A stretch of DNA of 35,878 nt from Planctomycetia bacterium (GCA_030527105.1 JAUNBK010000031.1:1-35878), one strand, 5' to 3'; shown: positions 1-8,698, counted from the first letter of the stretch. Made by a program: numbers and translations. Notes: generated by a model not told the origin, from the sequence alone.

Positions 1-77
1 CCGGCGACTACTACCTCTTCGCCAACGGCGACAACACGCTGCACGCCGGGATGGGTACGCTGACGTGGAAGTTTTAA
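1..77 (+). CDS. C-terminal fragment of an outer-membrane beta-barrel protein
   Basis: Only the last 24 or so codons are in the window; the reading frame starts at base 3 and ends with TAA at 75-77. The peptide ends GMGTLTWKF, with alternating polar and hydrophobic residues and a C-terminal phenylalanine. This is the usual C-terminal beta-signal of outer-membrane barrels such as autotransporters and porins. The GDYYLFANGDNTLHAG stretch looks like a last hairpin turn followed by a last strand. Which barrel family it belongs to cannot be told from so little sequence. A + strand terminator at 331-360 could end its transcript. Confidence 0.5.
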   Translation, partial: GDYYLFANGDNTLHAGMGTLTWKF

Positions 78-183
78 TTCATTCTTCAGAGAGCGGTCGT
101 CCTGGTCGTCCTGGTGGTTATAACCATAACTCCCCTTCCCTGAAAGGTGTACGCCCGAAGGGTGGGGAGTAGTTTGAAGTGCT

Positions 184-288
184 GTACCCATCGTCGTTTA
201 AAATTTCCGTTTTCGAGACGCTTTGCGAGCCGTGGTGCGTAGCTCCAACGGCGGACGGCACTGGAAATCTCAACGAGGAGTATTATAA
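184..288 (+). repeat. Dispersed palindromic repeat, copy R1
   Basis: About 105 bp. It starts with a degenerate form of the TATACTCATCG end, has the TTTAAAATTTCCG arm, the core TGCGTAGCTCCAACGGC, a GGAAATCTCAACG arm, and ends GTATTATAA. The same sequence recurs at 4374, 8597, 13578, 27582, 35098, 35577 and 35827. It lies between the barrel gene and the 3' end of dus. Short open frames across it are by-products of the repeat. Confidence 0.9.
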
Positions 289-330
289 AAAGACCAAGGC
301 GGAGGGGTCTCGGTTTGAGACTCTCCCCAC

Positions 331-360
331 ACGCACATTCTACCATGTGCGTTTTCTTTT
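331..360 (+). terminator. Rho-independent terminator
   Basis: ACGCACAT and ATGTGCGT form a perfect 8-bp stem around a 6-nt loop, followed directly by a T-rich run (TTTTCTTTT). The T-run is on the + strand, so it would stop transcripts from the barrel gene or from R1 before they run antisense into dus, whose stop codon is only 2 bases away. Confidence 0.75.
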
Positions 361-361
361 G

Positions 362-1390
362 TCAAGCAGGGTGAGAATACCATTTTTCAAGCGTTTTCTC
401 GAACTCCTCCCGACTTCGGAATGCGACGAACGCGGCACGCACTTCCTCGTACTGCGGATGTTTGATTGCGTACTTAATACAAAACTTTTTCATGTTCGCG
501 ACGGCTCGATTTTCTCCGTACAACTCGCACGCGAGGGAAAAATGGTCGAGAATCACGTCTTTTTGTTCTTGCAAGTCGGGAGGAGAAATGGACTCGCCAG
601 CCGCCAGGGCGCGCAAGTCGCGGAATATCCACGGGTTGCCAATGGCGCCACGGGCAATCGTGAGACCATCGACGCCCGTCTCGCGAAACATTCTCATGCA
701 ATCTTCTGGTGTGAAGAGGTCGCCACTCCCCAAAAGCACCTCAGTTGGCGCGTATTTTCTCAACTCGGAGAGAAAACTCCAGTCGCTCGGTCCGACATAA
801 CGCTGAAGGACGGTTCTTGGATGAATGGTAAAAACTCGCACCCCCAACGCACGCGCGGCATCGAAAATCTCAAAAAAACGGTCGCGACTTTGGTTGGAGT
901 CGTCCAACCCGCGCCGCATTTTCACGGAGAGCGGAATCCGATCCGGGAGCGTATCGCGCACCTTCTCGAGAATGGCGATCGCAACGTCTGGCTGAGAAAG
1001 ATGAAAGCCGCCTCGGCGACGCCCGAGGATTTTCTTGACGGGACAGCCAAAATTGATGTCGACCCAATCGAATCCCCAATCCACAACGCGTTTGGCAGCC
1101 GTGGAGAAATCGTCGGGACCGCACCCCATAAGCTGTGCGCCAACGGGATGATCGTCCTCTTCCACACGCAAAAATCTCCGCGCCTTTTTCCCCTTGCCAT
1201 GCGTGACGGAGATGATAAATTCGTCCAGCATCACCTCGCTAATCGTGGCGGGGGCACCCAATCGACGAACGATCTGGCGCTCCGCCCAGTCGCTATACCC
1301 ACTGAGCGCCGCCTGAATCGCGGGGAATTCAATCTCGATGTGCTCTATCGCCAGCTTGGGAAGCGCGACGGGTTGTGTGTCGTTCGTCAT
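362..1390 (-). CDS. dus: tRNA-dihydrouridine synthase
   Basis: 342 aa. This FMN enzyme family reduces uridines in the tRNA D-loop using NADPH. Visible family motifs: DWVDINFGCPVKK, in which Cys116 is the expected catalytic acid; SVKMRRGLDDS; FTIHPRT; and the phosphate-binding GLTIARGAIGNPWIF near residue 240. Length fits the DusB/DusC range. The ATG at 1390 was chosen because it overlaps the waaA stop as ATGA; the open frame runs upstream to 1834, but only as a shadow of waaA. The N-terminal motif is FPAIQAALSGYSDW instead of the usual LAPMAGVTD, so the exact Dus subfamily and target uridine are not clear. It is the second gene of a waaA-dus transcription unit. Confidence 0.93.
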   Translation of the reverse strand: MTNDTQPVALPKLAIEHIEIEFPAIQAALSGYSDWAERQIVRRLGAPATISEVMLDEFIISVTHGKGKKARRFLRVEEDDHPVGAQLMGCGPDDFSTAAKRVVDWGFDWVDINFGCPVKKILGRRRGGFHLSQPDVAIAILEKVRDTLPDRIPLSVKMRRGLDDSNQSRDRFFEIFDAARALGVRVFTIHPRTVLQRYVGPSDWSFLSELRKYAPTEVLLGSGDLFTPEDCMRMFRETGVDGLTIARGAIGNPWIFRDLRALAAGESISPPDLQEQKDVILDHFSLACELYGENRAVANMKKFCIKYAIKHPQYEEVRAAFVAFRSREEFEKTLEKWYSHPA

Positions 1391-2715
1391 GATGTGGTTC
1401 CTTCGTGGGTAAATTTTTCGCAGATTAGCCCTTTGGACTCGAGAAGTTGGAGCGTTTTTTCGAGCGCGCCCGATTGGGAGTGCACGAAGTCGAACGCGTT
1501 TTTGGAAAGCGTTTGATAAAAATCGGCGTCCTCGAGGCATTTTTGGACAAATCGCGTCATTTCGTCTTGATTGTGAACGACGACGGCGGCACCGTGCCCG
1601 AGAAAGTCGGCAACAATTTGTCGAAAATTCCACGTGTTGGGACCGAACGAAACCGCAGCACCATACGCGGCAGGCTCGATCATATTTTGCCCACCGCGAT
1701 TTCCCATGCTTCCGCCGACGTAGGCGATATGCGCGACGCCCCACCAATTCCCCAGCTCGCCCACCGTGTCGACGAGGAGAATCTTCTCGTGGTGCGTCGA
1801 ATCGTTTTCGCGAAGCTGCGAGCGCCGAATCCACGAGACGTTGGAGTTCTCGAGCAATTTCGCAACCTCCTCAAAGCGCTCCGGATGGCGCGGCACCACG
1901 ATCAAACGCAAATGTGGATTCTGATTTTCGAGCTGACGAAACGCCTCAAGAGCCATTGCTTCCTCTGGCGCCTGCGTGCTTCCCGCGAGAAAAACGACGT
2001 CGTCCGGCTGAATGTTCCACAGCCTCGCCAACTTCACGACCTGCGGATGCGCGCGATCGCTTCTGGCGCCGTCGTATTTAATCGAGCCGACGTAGGAAAT
2101 AATTTCTGGCTCAATACCCAAATCGCGATAATGCTCTGCGCTCTTCTCATCCTGCGCGGCAACGAGCGCGAGCGTCTTCAAAACGCGCTTGAACAAAGGT
2201 TTAAGGCGTCGATATCCTCGAAAACTCGGGTCGCTCAGGCGTGCATTGAGGAGGGCGACGGGAAGATTTTTCTCGCGCGCCTCGAGGAGAAGATTCGGCC
2301 AAATCTCCGCTTCGATAAGGATGAGGAGGTCCGGATCGACACGACGCAGCGCACGTTTGACGCTCCAGGAGAAGTCGAGCGGCGCATAAAAAACGGAACC
2401 GATTGGGAATTTTTGACGAGCGAGTCGCGCCCCGGCATTCGAAACGACGGAGAAAACGAAATCACACTGAGGATATCGACTCGCGAGCGCTTTCCACACC
2501 GTGGCGGCTAAATTCACTTCCCCTACGCTGGCGGCATGGATCCAGACGCGGAAATTTTTCTCCTTTTTGGGAAGTTTGGTGCTTCCGAGGAATTTTTCAC
2601 GATATCCCTCGCGATATTTTCCCCGCCAAATCATCGCAAAGAGCAAAAAAGGCGAAGCGCCAAAGATCACCAAAATGTATGCTGCATTCAACAAATAACG
2701 CCAAAATCTAGCCAT
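1387..2715 (-). CDS. waaA: 3-deoxy-D-manno-octulosonic acid (Kdo) transferase
   Basis: 442 aa. WaaA/KdtA transfers Kdo from CMP-Kdo to lipid A at the cytoplasmic face of the inner membrane. The start at 2715 gives the usual hydrophobic N-terminal anchor (MARFWRYLLNAAYILVIFG). It is followed by the GT-30 motifs HAASVGEV (with the conserved Glu), AEIWPNLL, ALLNARLSD, YVGSIKYD, VFLAGSTQAPEE, VPRHPERFEE and YVGGSMGNRGGQNMIEPAAYG. An upstream in-frame ATG at 2790 would add 25 charged residues before the anchor and is unlikely. Whether it adds one or two Kdo residues cannot be read from the sequence. Its stop overlaps the dus start by 4 bases, suggesting translational coupling. The gene, together with the divergent LptF/G gene, shows that the organism makes lipopolysaccharide. 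Confidence 0.95.
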   Translation of the reverse strand: MARFWRYLLNAAYILVIFGASPFLLFAMIWRGKYREGYREKFLGSTKLPKKEKNFRVWIHAASVGEVNLAATVWKALASRYPQCDFVFSVVSNAGARLARQKFPIGSVFYAPLDFSWSVKRALRRVDPDLLILIEAEIWPNLLLEAREKNLPVALLNARLSDPSFRGYRRLKPLFKRVLKTLALVAAQDEKSAEHYRDLGIEPEIISYVGSIKYDGARSDRAHPQVVKLARLWNIQPDDVVFLAGSTQAPEEAMALEAFRQLENQNPHLRLIVVPRHPERFEEVAKLLENSNVSWIRRSQLRENDSTHHEKILLVDTVGELGNWWGVAHIAYVGGSMGNRGGQNMIEPAAYGAAVSFGPNTWNFRQIVADFLGHGAAVVVHNQDEMTRFVQKCLEDADFYQTLSKNAFDFVHSQSGALEKTLQLLESKGLICEKFTHEGTTS

Positions 2716-2810
2716 TAGTCCCTGTTTTTCTCGTTCCAATGCCCATTTTTCTCCTTCGAAAAGCTCGAACGCTCCGAAACACACCGACATATTTCAAGCG
2801 CTTGGGACAC

Positions 2811-2839
2811 ATTATACCAAAAAAATAAAATTTTGGAAA
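2811..2839 (-). promoter_or_regulatory. waaA: Probable sigma-70 promoter of waaA-dus
   Basis: On the minus strand there is a perfect TATAAT (2811-2816) with TTTCCA 17 bases upstream (2834-2839), a 4/6 match to the -35 consensus. It would start transcription near 2804, about 90 bases before the waaA ATG. It lies in the AT-rich divergent region shared with the LptF/G gene. Confidence 0.5.
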
Positions 2840-2914
2840 TCCCACTGGCAAAAAAATTAAAAAAGTGTAAAATAGGCGGGAGTGTGTTTTTGCAAAAAGG
2901 ATTGAGAGGTGTTT

Positions 2915-4102
2915 ATGCGACCTATACCTTATTTCACGCTTGTGGATAGATATTTTTCGATGCAGCTTCTGCGGTCGGACTTTTTGTGTCTTTTTTGCCT
3001 GACGATCATCTTCATGCTTTTCGATATGCTCCCCAAAGTGGAAGAAATTCCGGAGCTTTTTAGGCAAGAGACAGTTTTAGGTGGAGTCGTCGTAATCGTG
3101 CAATACTACTCCGTCCGAGTAATGGGGCTTCTCCAAATGGTCGGAAGCGACGTTTTAGTCATTGGCGCAGCAATTACGTTCTACCTCATGGAGCGCACGG
3201 GGTCTGCCACCATCCGTGGTGGAGAAGTGTTTCCGCTTCTGACCAGTGGTTTTACGCGTTGGCGCGTTGCGGTTCCTTTTTACTACACGAGCATAGCTCT
3301 TTCTCTCATTTTTTGCGTGACGGAAGAGGCATTTTTCACATTTTGTCGAGATTGGCCCGGCGCGAATTCCACCTCGTATTTGACAAAAGAAGTTGTCGAG
3401 ATGCGAGGCGCGCGCGATCCTCTCACGGATATCATCATCCAAGGGAAGGAGTTGAACGTCCCTCAAGGATATTTCATGACGCCAAAATTCATCATTCAGC
3501 CGGAGCTTACACAAACGTACCTGGACCAAATTATGGCGCAAAAAGCTCAGTGGCTCGAGGAATCCTCAGAACACCCTGCGGGATATTTGCTCACGGGCAC
3601 TCAACGACTCGAGGACTTGCATTGGCTCCATCGTCCTGAAGGCGGGTGCGACGCCAGTGGGAAGCGGATTTTCTACACAGCCGAGAATTTTTCGTGGGTG
3701 CCTGAGGGGGGGATTTTTATCATCTCGGTCGTTTCGCCGGAGAATCTCATGATGAAAGCACGGACGTTCATGCCCGAGTCGCTTGGAGAGCTTGCGCGAA
3801 AGCTAAACGACCCCGCCAATCCACATTCGCACGCCACGGCAACGGAGTTTCACTCCCGCCTTCTGCGCCCTTTTTTGGAAACTTTGGTCTTTTTCATCAC
3901 GTTCCCCATTATTTTGACGGCGCGAATCCGTTCCAAATTGCTGATTTTTTTCCTCTTGTTGGTGGCATTGCTCTCCTTCAAAGTGGTTGGGGGGGTGTGC
4001 CACTCCCTGAGCGGAAGCATACCTGGATACATCGCGGCATGGCTTCCATTGTTCGTTTGTCTCCCCATCGCGACCGTTTTATTCGATGAATTTTATACCT
4101 AA
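2915..4102 (+). CDS. LptF/LptG family permease (YjgP/YjgQ)
   Basis: 395 aa. LptF and LptG are the membrane subunits of the LptB2FG transporter that extracts lipopolysaccharide and passes it to the LptC/LptA bridge. The layout fits: TM helices at about residues 20-40, 50-85 and 115-140, a soluble periplasmic domain at about 145-300 with the RIFYTAENFSWVP strand region, then three more helices near 310-395. The cytoplasmic TSGFTRWRVAVP segment is the usual coupling region. The ATG at 2915 sits 5 bases after GAGAGG; a GTG at 2909 is an alternative start but overlaps that ribosome site. Only one such gene is present here, so it cannot be named as LptF or LptG with certainty. It is divergent from waaA, consistent with a lipopolysaccharide locus. 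Confidence 0.85.
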   Translation: MRPIPYFTLVDRYFSMQLLRSDFLCLFCLTIIFMLFDMLPKVEEIPELFRQETVLGGVVVIVQYYSVRVMGLLQMVGSDVLVIGAAITFYLMERTGSATIRGGEVFPLLTSGFTRWRVAVPFYYTSIALSLIFCVTEEAFFTFCRDWPGANSTSYLTKEVVEMRGARDPLTDIIIQGKELNVPQGYFMTPKFIIQPELTQTYLDQIMAQKAQWLEESSEHPAGYLLTGTQRLEDLHWLHRPEGGCDASGKRIFYTAENFSWVPEGGIFIISVVSPENLMMKARTFMPESLGELARKLNDPANPHSHATATEFHSRLLRPFLETLVFFITFPIILTARIRSKLLIFFLLLVALLSFKVVGGVCHSLSGSIPGYIAAWLPLFVCLPIATVLFDEFYT

Positions 4103-4316
4103 TAATCCTCGTTTTAACGTTCAAATGACCATTTTTCCCAAAATAAGCATTTTTTTTGACTTTTTTCCCCTAAGTGGGCTTGCTTTTTTTTTGTAGATTT
4201 CCATAATATGCAGATTGAAACTGATTGAACTTACATCGCTTACTTCATTCAGACTTTCCCATGCCGACTCGGATGCAAAACAGCACGATCGCAAGACGGC
4301 GAGACAGCGTGGGTGG

Positions 4317-4333
4317 CTCACGAACATCGTGAG
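4317..4333. repeat. Small perfect inverted repeat in the LptF/G - URO-D gap
   Basis: CTCACGA and TCGTGAG flank a 3-base spacer. A few T residues follow (CTGTTTTC), so it might be a weak terminator for the LptF/G transcript. The rest of 4103-4373 is AT-rich with poly-T runs and contains no convincing gene. Confidence 0.35.
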
Positions 4334-4373
4334 ACTCTGTTTTCGAAGTTCGATGGTTATAAAACGAATAGAG

Positions 4374-4474
4374 ATACTTCTCGTTGAAATTTTCGATTTT
4401 GCCTGCCGTTGGAGCGACGCCCTGCGGCTTCCGAAACTTCGTGAAGACCGAAATTTGAAAGTACGACGAGTATA
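4374..4474 (-). repeat. Dispersed palindromic repeat, copy R2
   Basis: Minus orientation. It begins ATACTTCTCGTTGAAAT, has a diverged core (CCGTTGGAGCGACGCCCTGCGG) and ends TACGACGAGTATA. It ends 34 bases before the start of the URO-D family gene, so it lies in that gene's likely leader or promoter region. It is the most diverged complete copy in the core. Confidence 0.85.
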
Positions 4475-4508
4475 GAAAAGTACAAAACCACTTTGGAGTT
4501 ATTTATTT

Positions 4509-5501
4509 ATGACATCACGAGACCGCGTTATTAACACTTTGTTGCATCAATCCTATCATCCTATTCCGACCATGCTCGCCATTTCGCCTCATGTACGTCA
4601 GGGACGCGAGGCTGCGTGTGCTGGTCTCGACGTGCAGTTCCAAAATGATGTAGATTTTTTGGATTATCGGCACTTCCCTTTCGAAACAAGCCGAGATCAT
4701 CGTGACTCGTGGGGGTGCGTCTGGTCGTGTCGCGATGGCGCGTGGGCGTGTCTCGAAAAGACGCAGTTCTCCGACCCTTTGGACATTGAAGGTTGCCGAG
4801 TTCCGCAGCCCAAAATCGACGAGAATCTGATCCAACACGTCAACGATTTGTGCGAAAACAACAAACGATTCGTCGTCGTGCGTTCCGCCATTTCGCCTCT
4901 CAGGAGATTGAAGGCGCTTCTTGGAACCGACGTGGCGTTCGAGATGATTCGAAAAAAGCCGAAGGAGCTGATGAATTTCCTCGTTCGCCTCCACGGGTAT
5001 TATTTGAAGCAACTCGACGCGTGGCTCCAGACGGACGTTGATGCCGTTTGTTTCGAGGACGACTGGGCGGATGAAAGAGGTTTGAAGACTTCCTACGCGC
5101 GGTGGAACGAGATTTTTGCGCCGTTGTATCACGACTATTGTACCCGCGTACGCCGGAGTGACAAGTTCGTTTATTTCTCTTCAAAGGGTAATTTCGAGGA
5201 AATCATCCCCAACCTGATCCACATGGGCGTCGATGCCATCCGGTTCGAGTGTGGCGCGGTCGATTGGAGCGTACTCACGCAGCGTTATGCAGGGCGAATC
5301 GCTTTTCACGCCGTCCTTGAGGAGAAAACCCTCCTTGAGGAGACGGAGTCCGACCTGTCGCAAAAAATCCTCTCGTATCGTTCCTTTTTTGAGAATCAAG
5401 GTGGTTTGATTGCGGAATGTCGAATGCCGATGGAAGTTTCGATGAGAAAAATCGCGTTTGCGATGAATAATTGGCGCCGCAGAATGCCGCAGCCTGAATG
5501 A
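4509..5501 (+). CDS. Uroporphyrinogen decarboxylase (URO-D) family protein
   Basis: 330 aa. The start MTSRDRVINTLLHQSYHPIP matches the URO-D fold opening (MTSRERV..L..Q..DRIP). The body has the expected alternating helix/strand segments, including LMNFLVRLHGYYLKQLDAWLQTDVD, the acidic FEDDWADERGL segment and KGNFEEIIPNLIHMGVDAI. The family covers haem-pathway HemE and, more often in genes like this, corrinoid-linked methyltransferases and unknown enzymes. The N-terminal arginine-rich substrate loop of HemE is not recognised, so a HemE role is unlikely. A weak ribosome site (GGAG) lies 10 bases before the ATG. The heparinase-like gene follows after 46 bases on the same strand, so the two probably form an operon. 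Substrate unknown. Confidence 0.78.
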   Translation: MTSRDRVINTLLHQSYHPIPTMLAISPHVRQGREAACAGLDVQFQNDVDFLDYRHFPFETSRDHRDSWGCVWSCRDGAWACLEKTQFSDPLDIEGCRVPQPKIDENLIQHVNDLCENNKRFVVVRSAISPLRRLKALLGTDVAFEMIRKKPKELMNFLVRLHGYYLKQLDAWLQTDVDAVCFEDDWADERGLKTSYARWNEIFAPLYHDYCTRVRRSDKFVYFSSKGNFEEIIPNLIHMGVDAIRFECGAVDWSVLTQRYAGRIAFHAVLEEKTLLEETESDLSQKILSYRSFFENQGGLIAECRMPMEVSMRKIAFAMNNWRRRMPQPE

Positions 5502-5547
5502 ACGATCGTGTGGGAGTGAGAATTTCATTTCAAATGAGAGGAAGGTT

Positions 5548-7938
5548 ATGCGCCATATTTTCACCAAGATTCTTTTTCCAGGGCTGCTGTTCTCCCTCTA
5601 TGCGTGGACAAGCGCATGGGCGGGCGCAAAAGAAAGCTCTGAGACGACAAGCGACGTGCCGCAGCGACCAAGTCGTCCGCAATACATGATCGCGTGGGAC
5701 GACGAGACGTTCGGGCGTGCGTTTTTTGCCGAAATCGATCTTTCCCACCCCGAGTTGCGCGAAGCGCGAGCCTTTGTTGAGAAAAATCAATATCCTGAAG
5801 CGCTCGAAGCGTGGAAAGAAGCCTTTCTTTCACGCGTTGAAACGTTCTCATCTCCTGAAGATTTTCCTCCGAAAAAAGGTTGGCTTTCGGGTCAAAATAA
5901 CTCCCCGGAGGGGCTCTTGGGCGACCGCGTCGTCTTCAAGCACACTATCGAGGTCGACATGGGCGGATTGCCTTTCGCGCAGCCGCCGTTCCCACCCAAA
6001 GAGGGAGTCGACCCCGAAATTCTAAAGACGCTTGAGCCGATCAATCAGCCGGGACTCAAGTGGCACCACCCCGACGCGTTCGATCTCCACGCCTACCTGA
6101 TGTGGCACCCGGGTGCGATTTTTCGCGTCCTCGAAGACACTCGGCGTGGGTGGACGCCAGAGTCGCGAGCCGAGGCAATCGTGCGATGGATGGATATTTG
6201 GAGAGATTACGCGAATAACGCTCAGCGCGTCGCAATGGCGTTCAGGTTTGAACCCGAAATTCGAAAGGCCGCCCTTGATTATTACGGTCTCGAAAAAGCA
6301 CGACTCGCGCACATGGACGCTTGGGCAGGCGACATTTATTGGCGTCAGCAACTTGTCGTTACTTGGCAAAGCGCGAATTTTCTCACCCAAATCCACCATG
6401 GTGCCGCCAATTTCCCCGAAGAACTGCGCCGAAATCTCGACGCGAGAGCGCTTGCGGAGACCGTTTATTATCTCGTCGTGTGGAATTTTCCCACCGCAAT
6501 GAAAAATTGTGGTAGAGGACTTGCAAATCAACGAGTCTCGAACTTCTACGCCCTGCTTGATGCGTGGAGAATAATGCCGGAATTCAAACGATTTCAACGA
6601 TTTAAAACGATTCTCAACGTCGAAATGAACGCCCTCCTGAGCGGTCCCGGCGCCGACTTGGGCTTGGACGGCGCGGGAAGCGAAAATTCGTACAACTACA
6701 TGTTTGGAGCCACTCACGAGTACGAGCGCTTCCTTGCGATTCTCCGCGACGCCCCATACACTCCCGAATGGCTCCCGGTCTTCGAAGAACGCCTCCAACG
6801 CCGGATATTCTTCCAACAAAATATGATTACGCCAACCAATGGTACCCTTCAGCTCTGCAAAGGAGAAAGGCGCGTTCGTGAGTGGCACCACTCCTACATC
6901 TCTGCGGACTCGGCACCCGATTATACCTCAATCGCGTTCCCGTACCACGGCTGTTGGATTCTGCGCGAGAATTGGACTCCTGAATCTCTCTATCTCGCCC
7001 TCCAATCCGCTCGACGAGGTTCTGGGCACGAAGCCGAAGACGCGAATAAAATCACGCTCGAAGCCCTCGGACGCTCGTTTCTTGTCTCCAACGCAGGCGA
7101 GAGCGGGCTTTTCTCCACCTCGTGGGGGCAAAATACCATCTCGGTCGATGATTCAGGGCAATCCCGAAGACGCCTCCCGCGCCACGGCGTCTACGACGAG
7201 CCACACCGAAGCGCGTGGCACACTTCCCCAGACTTCGACTTTTGCGAGGCACTCTACTCCTCGGGCTATGGTGTCGCCACCCATAAAGACGACTCCGGAT
7301 CCTTCGCGCCCCTGGTCGGCAACGTTCAGCACTTGCGACAAATCGCTTTCGTCAAACCTCTGCGGCTTTGGGTGATGATCGACACGCTCATTGCCCCAGA
7401 GACCGAGGAACACCTCTACACCCAAACGTGGAACCTCGACGCTGCTTTCACAAAGGAGGCGGTTCGAATCCTTAAAAAACCGCGAGGCTTTCGAACTTGC
7501 GACCCGGGTGCGCCAAACCTTTTCGTCTATCAGTTTGGTCAAAAACTCCAAAATACGCTCCACTACGCGGAGGGTTGGGAGAAACCTGCGGATGCTCGTG
7601 CCGAGGGAGTCCTCGCCTCCATCCCCGAGACGGCATGTGGGTGGACGAATCAAGGCTCGGGCTACACCGGATCGACTGTCCAACCCGCTCCGACCGTTCG
7701 TTCACGCTTCAGGGGGCGCGGGACGCAGAGGTTGATATCAATTCTCGTTCCCGACTCGTCGGACAAAAATCCACTCGTTGGAATAAAAGAGAACGAGAAA
7801 GGGATTCGGCTTCGTTTTAGGGACTCGCGCGTCCTTATCGTGAGATTCGAGAGCGCCACCAGCGACGTTTCGCTCCAATGGGGTTCCACACGCTGGACGA
7901 TCCGCGCGTATGGACTTGGTCCCGAAAAGAGGAAATGA
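5548..7938 (+). CDS. Secreted heparinase II/III-type polysaccharide lyase
   Basis: 796 aa. An N-terminal signal peptide (hydrophobic residues about 7-24, cleavage likely after AWA-GA) sends it to the periplasm or outside. The N-terminal two thirds are helical and rich in aromatic residues (WHHPDAFDLHAYLMWHPGAIF, MKNCGRGLANQRVSNFYALLDAW), like the alpha/alpha toroid of alginate and heparinase lyases. The beta-rich C-terminal part contains a GHEAEDANKITLEALGR motif around His494. This corresponds to the H..D.N...L...GR motif of the heparinase II/III domain, which is followed by a buried metal-binding beta-sandwich. Such enzymes cleave uronic-acid polysaccharides by beta-elimination; the substrate cannot be told here. 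A ribosome site GAGAGGAAGG precedes the ATG. It is probably cotranscribed with the URO-D gene. Confidence 0.8.
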   Translation: MRHIFTKILFPGLLFSLYAWTSAWAGAKESSETTSDVPQRPSRPQYMIAWDDETFGRAFFAEIDLSHPELREARAFVEKNQYPEALEAWKEAFLSRVETFSSPEDFPPKKGWLSGQNNSPEGLLGDRVVFKHTIEVDMGGLPFAQPPFPPKEGVDPEILKTLEPINQPGLKWHHPDAFDLHAYLMWHPGAIFRVLEDTRRGWTPESRAEAIVRWMDIWRDYANNAQRVAMAFRFEPEIRKAALDYYGLEKARLAHMDAWAGDIYWRQQLVVTWQSANFLTQIHHGAANFPEELRRNLDARALAETVYYLVVWNFPTAMKNCGRGLANQRVSNFYALLDAWRIMPEFKRFQRFKTILNVEMNALLSGPGADLGLDGAGSENSYNYMFGATHEYERFLAILRDAPYTPEWLPVFEERLQRRIFFQQNMITPTNGTLQLCKGERRVREWHHSYISADSAPDYTSIAFPYHGCWILRENWTPESLYLALQSARRGSGHEAEDANKITLEALGRSFLVSNAGESGLFSTSWGQNTISVDDSGQSRRRLPRHGVYDEPHRSAWHTSPDFDFCEALYSSGYGVATHKDDSGSFAPLVGNVQHLRQIAFVKPLRLWVMIDTLIAPETEEHLYTQTWNLDAAFTKEAVRILKKPRGFRTCDPGAPNLFVYQFGQKLQNTLHYAEGWEKPADARAEGVLASIPETACGWTNQGSGYTGSTVQPAPTVRSRFRGRGTQRLISILVPDSSDKNPLVGIKENEKGIRLRFRDSRVLIVRFESATSDVSLQWGSTRWTIRAYGLGPEKRK

Positions 7939-7950
7939 AAAAAGAGCCTG

Positions 7951-7977
7951 CCGCCCCTCTGAGGGAATGAGGGGCGG
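7951..7977 (-). terminator. GC-rich hairpin, possible terminator
   Basis: CCGCCCCTC and GAGGGGCGG form a perfect 9-bp stem 12 bases after the lyase stop codon. The only nearby T-run is on the minus strand (complement of the A-run at 7938-7943). It could therefore have ended the now-decayed minus-strand caspase gene, or act as a plain hairpin end for the lyase mRNA. Confidence 0.35.
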
Positions 7978-8084
7978 GCACAGGGAGGGGACTTCTCTGA
8001 GGGGGGATTGTTCCTGCGTTTCTTGCCCCCTTGCATTCGCTCGTTTCGCCTACCAAGGGACGAAGTCGAAGAGGAAGACGAAGA

Positions 8085-8520
8085 CGAAGCCAATGTCGAG
8101 GTACTGGTCCGCCGGGAAGTACCCTTTTCGCTTGGCTCAACGCGTGGTGCGTGCTGGCTTGGAGTTGTTCGATCGCTTGGTCGATGCCCATTGGATATCA
8201 CGACTGAAAATTTTCTCCGTGAGAGTTTCGAGTCTCTTCAACTCCCCCGCCTCGAAAGTAGGTGCCTCCTCCGAGGATATCCCTTGTTCGATGCGGCTTT
8301 GGCAATAATTCAGAACAATGCCCAGATTTTTGGCAGGGATATTCCCACCGCTTCGAGGACGTCCGAGAGAGCGACCGCCGTTTCGCGAAGCTGTGCGGAT
8401 TTCGCCGTGATGGGGCACAAATATCTTTCTCCGTTGAGCACCACGCCATGTCCCCAGAACCCCACGATGAGGAGGTCGAGGTTTTGACCCCAACGCAAAG
8501 AATCGAGGATATAAGAAGAA
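8085..8520 (-). pseudogene. Decayed caspase-family gene, paralogue of the gene at 13796
   Basis: Three pieces in different frames match the intact protein. Piece one (about 8520-8345) reads LDLLIVGFWGHG then NGERYLCPITAK, matching LDLLLVGFWGHG and KRYLCPIATD; the catalytic His is at 8450-8448. A one-base loss near 8343 shifts the frame. Piece two continues PAKNLGIVLNYCQSR, against PAKNVCVILDCCQSR, so the Asp before the catalytic Cys is now Asn. Near 8195 an internal deletion of roughly 480 bp jumps to GIDQAIEQLQAST, the start of the coiled-coil linker. The first 60 or so residues, the membrane segments and the FGE domain are missing. A copy of the dispersed repeat lies upstream (8597-8698), as for the intact gene. 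Confidence 0.85.
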
Positions 8521-8596
8521 CGAGAAAAAATTAACACGAACCTAACAATTGCGCAATCTCTCTCAAATATTTCTGGTTTATAATGCTTTTCGTTGT

Positions 8597-8698
8597 TGGT
8601 ACTCATCGTGCTTTGAAATTCCCGTTCTGCGCGAAGTTTTGGAGGTGGTGCGTAGCTCCAACGGCAGACGGCACCGGAGATTTCAACGAGAAGTATTG
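8597..8698 (+). repeat. Dispersed palindromic repeat, copy R3, with an extra half-end
   Basis: Plus orientation: TACTCATCGTGCTTTGAAATTCCCG, core TGCGTAGCTCCAACGGC, then GAGATTTCAACGAGAAGTATTGTAA. The base-paired partner of the core is damaged (GGAGGTGG instead of GAGCCGTGG). Directly before it, 8576-8594 reads TTATAATGCTTTTCGTTG, which is the opposite-orientation end of the same repeat, so two copies have met or one was truncated here. R3 ends 33 bases before pstC. Confidence 0.85.

Noticed and set aside
91..118. Short GTCGTCCTG direct repeat after the barrel gene
   Set aside because: Only two copies of 9 bases; most likely chance or slippage with no further structure.
179..1516. A 445-codon + strand open frame opposite dus
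   Set aside because: It begins inside repeat R1 and mirrors dus, whose domain motifs are convincing on the minus strand.
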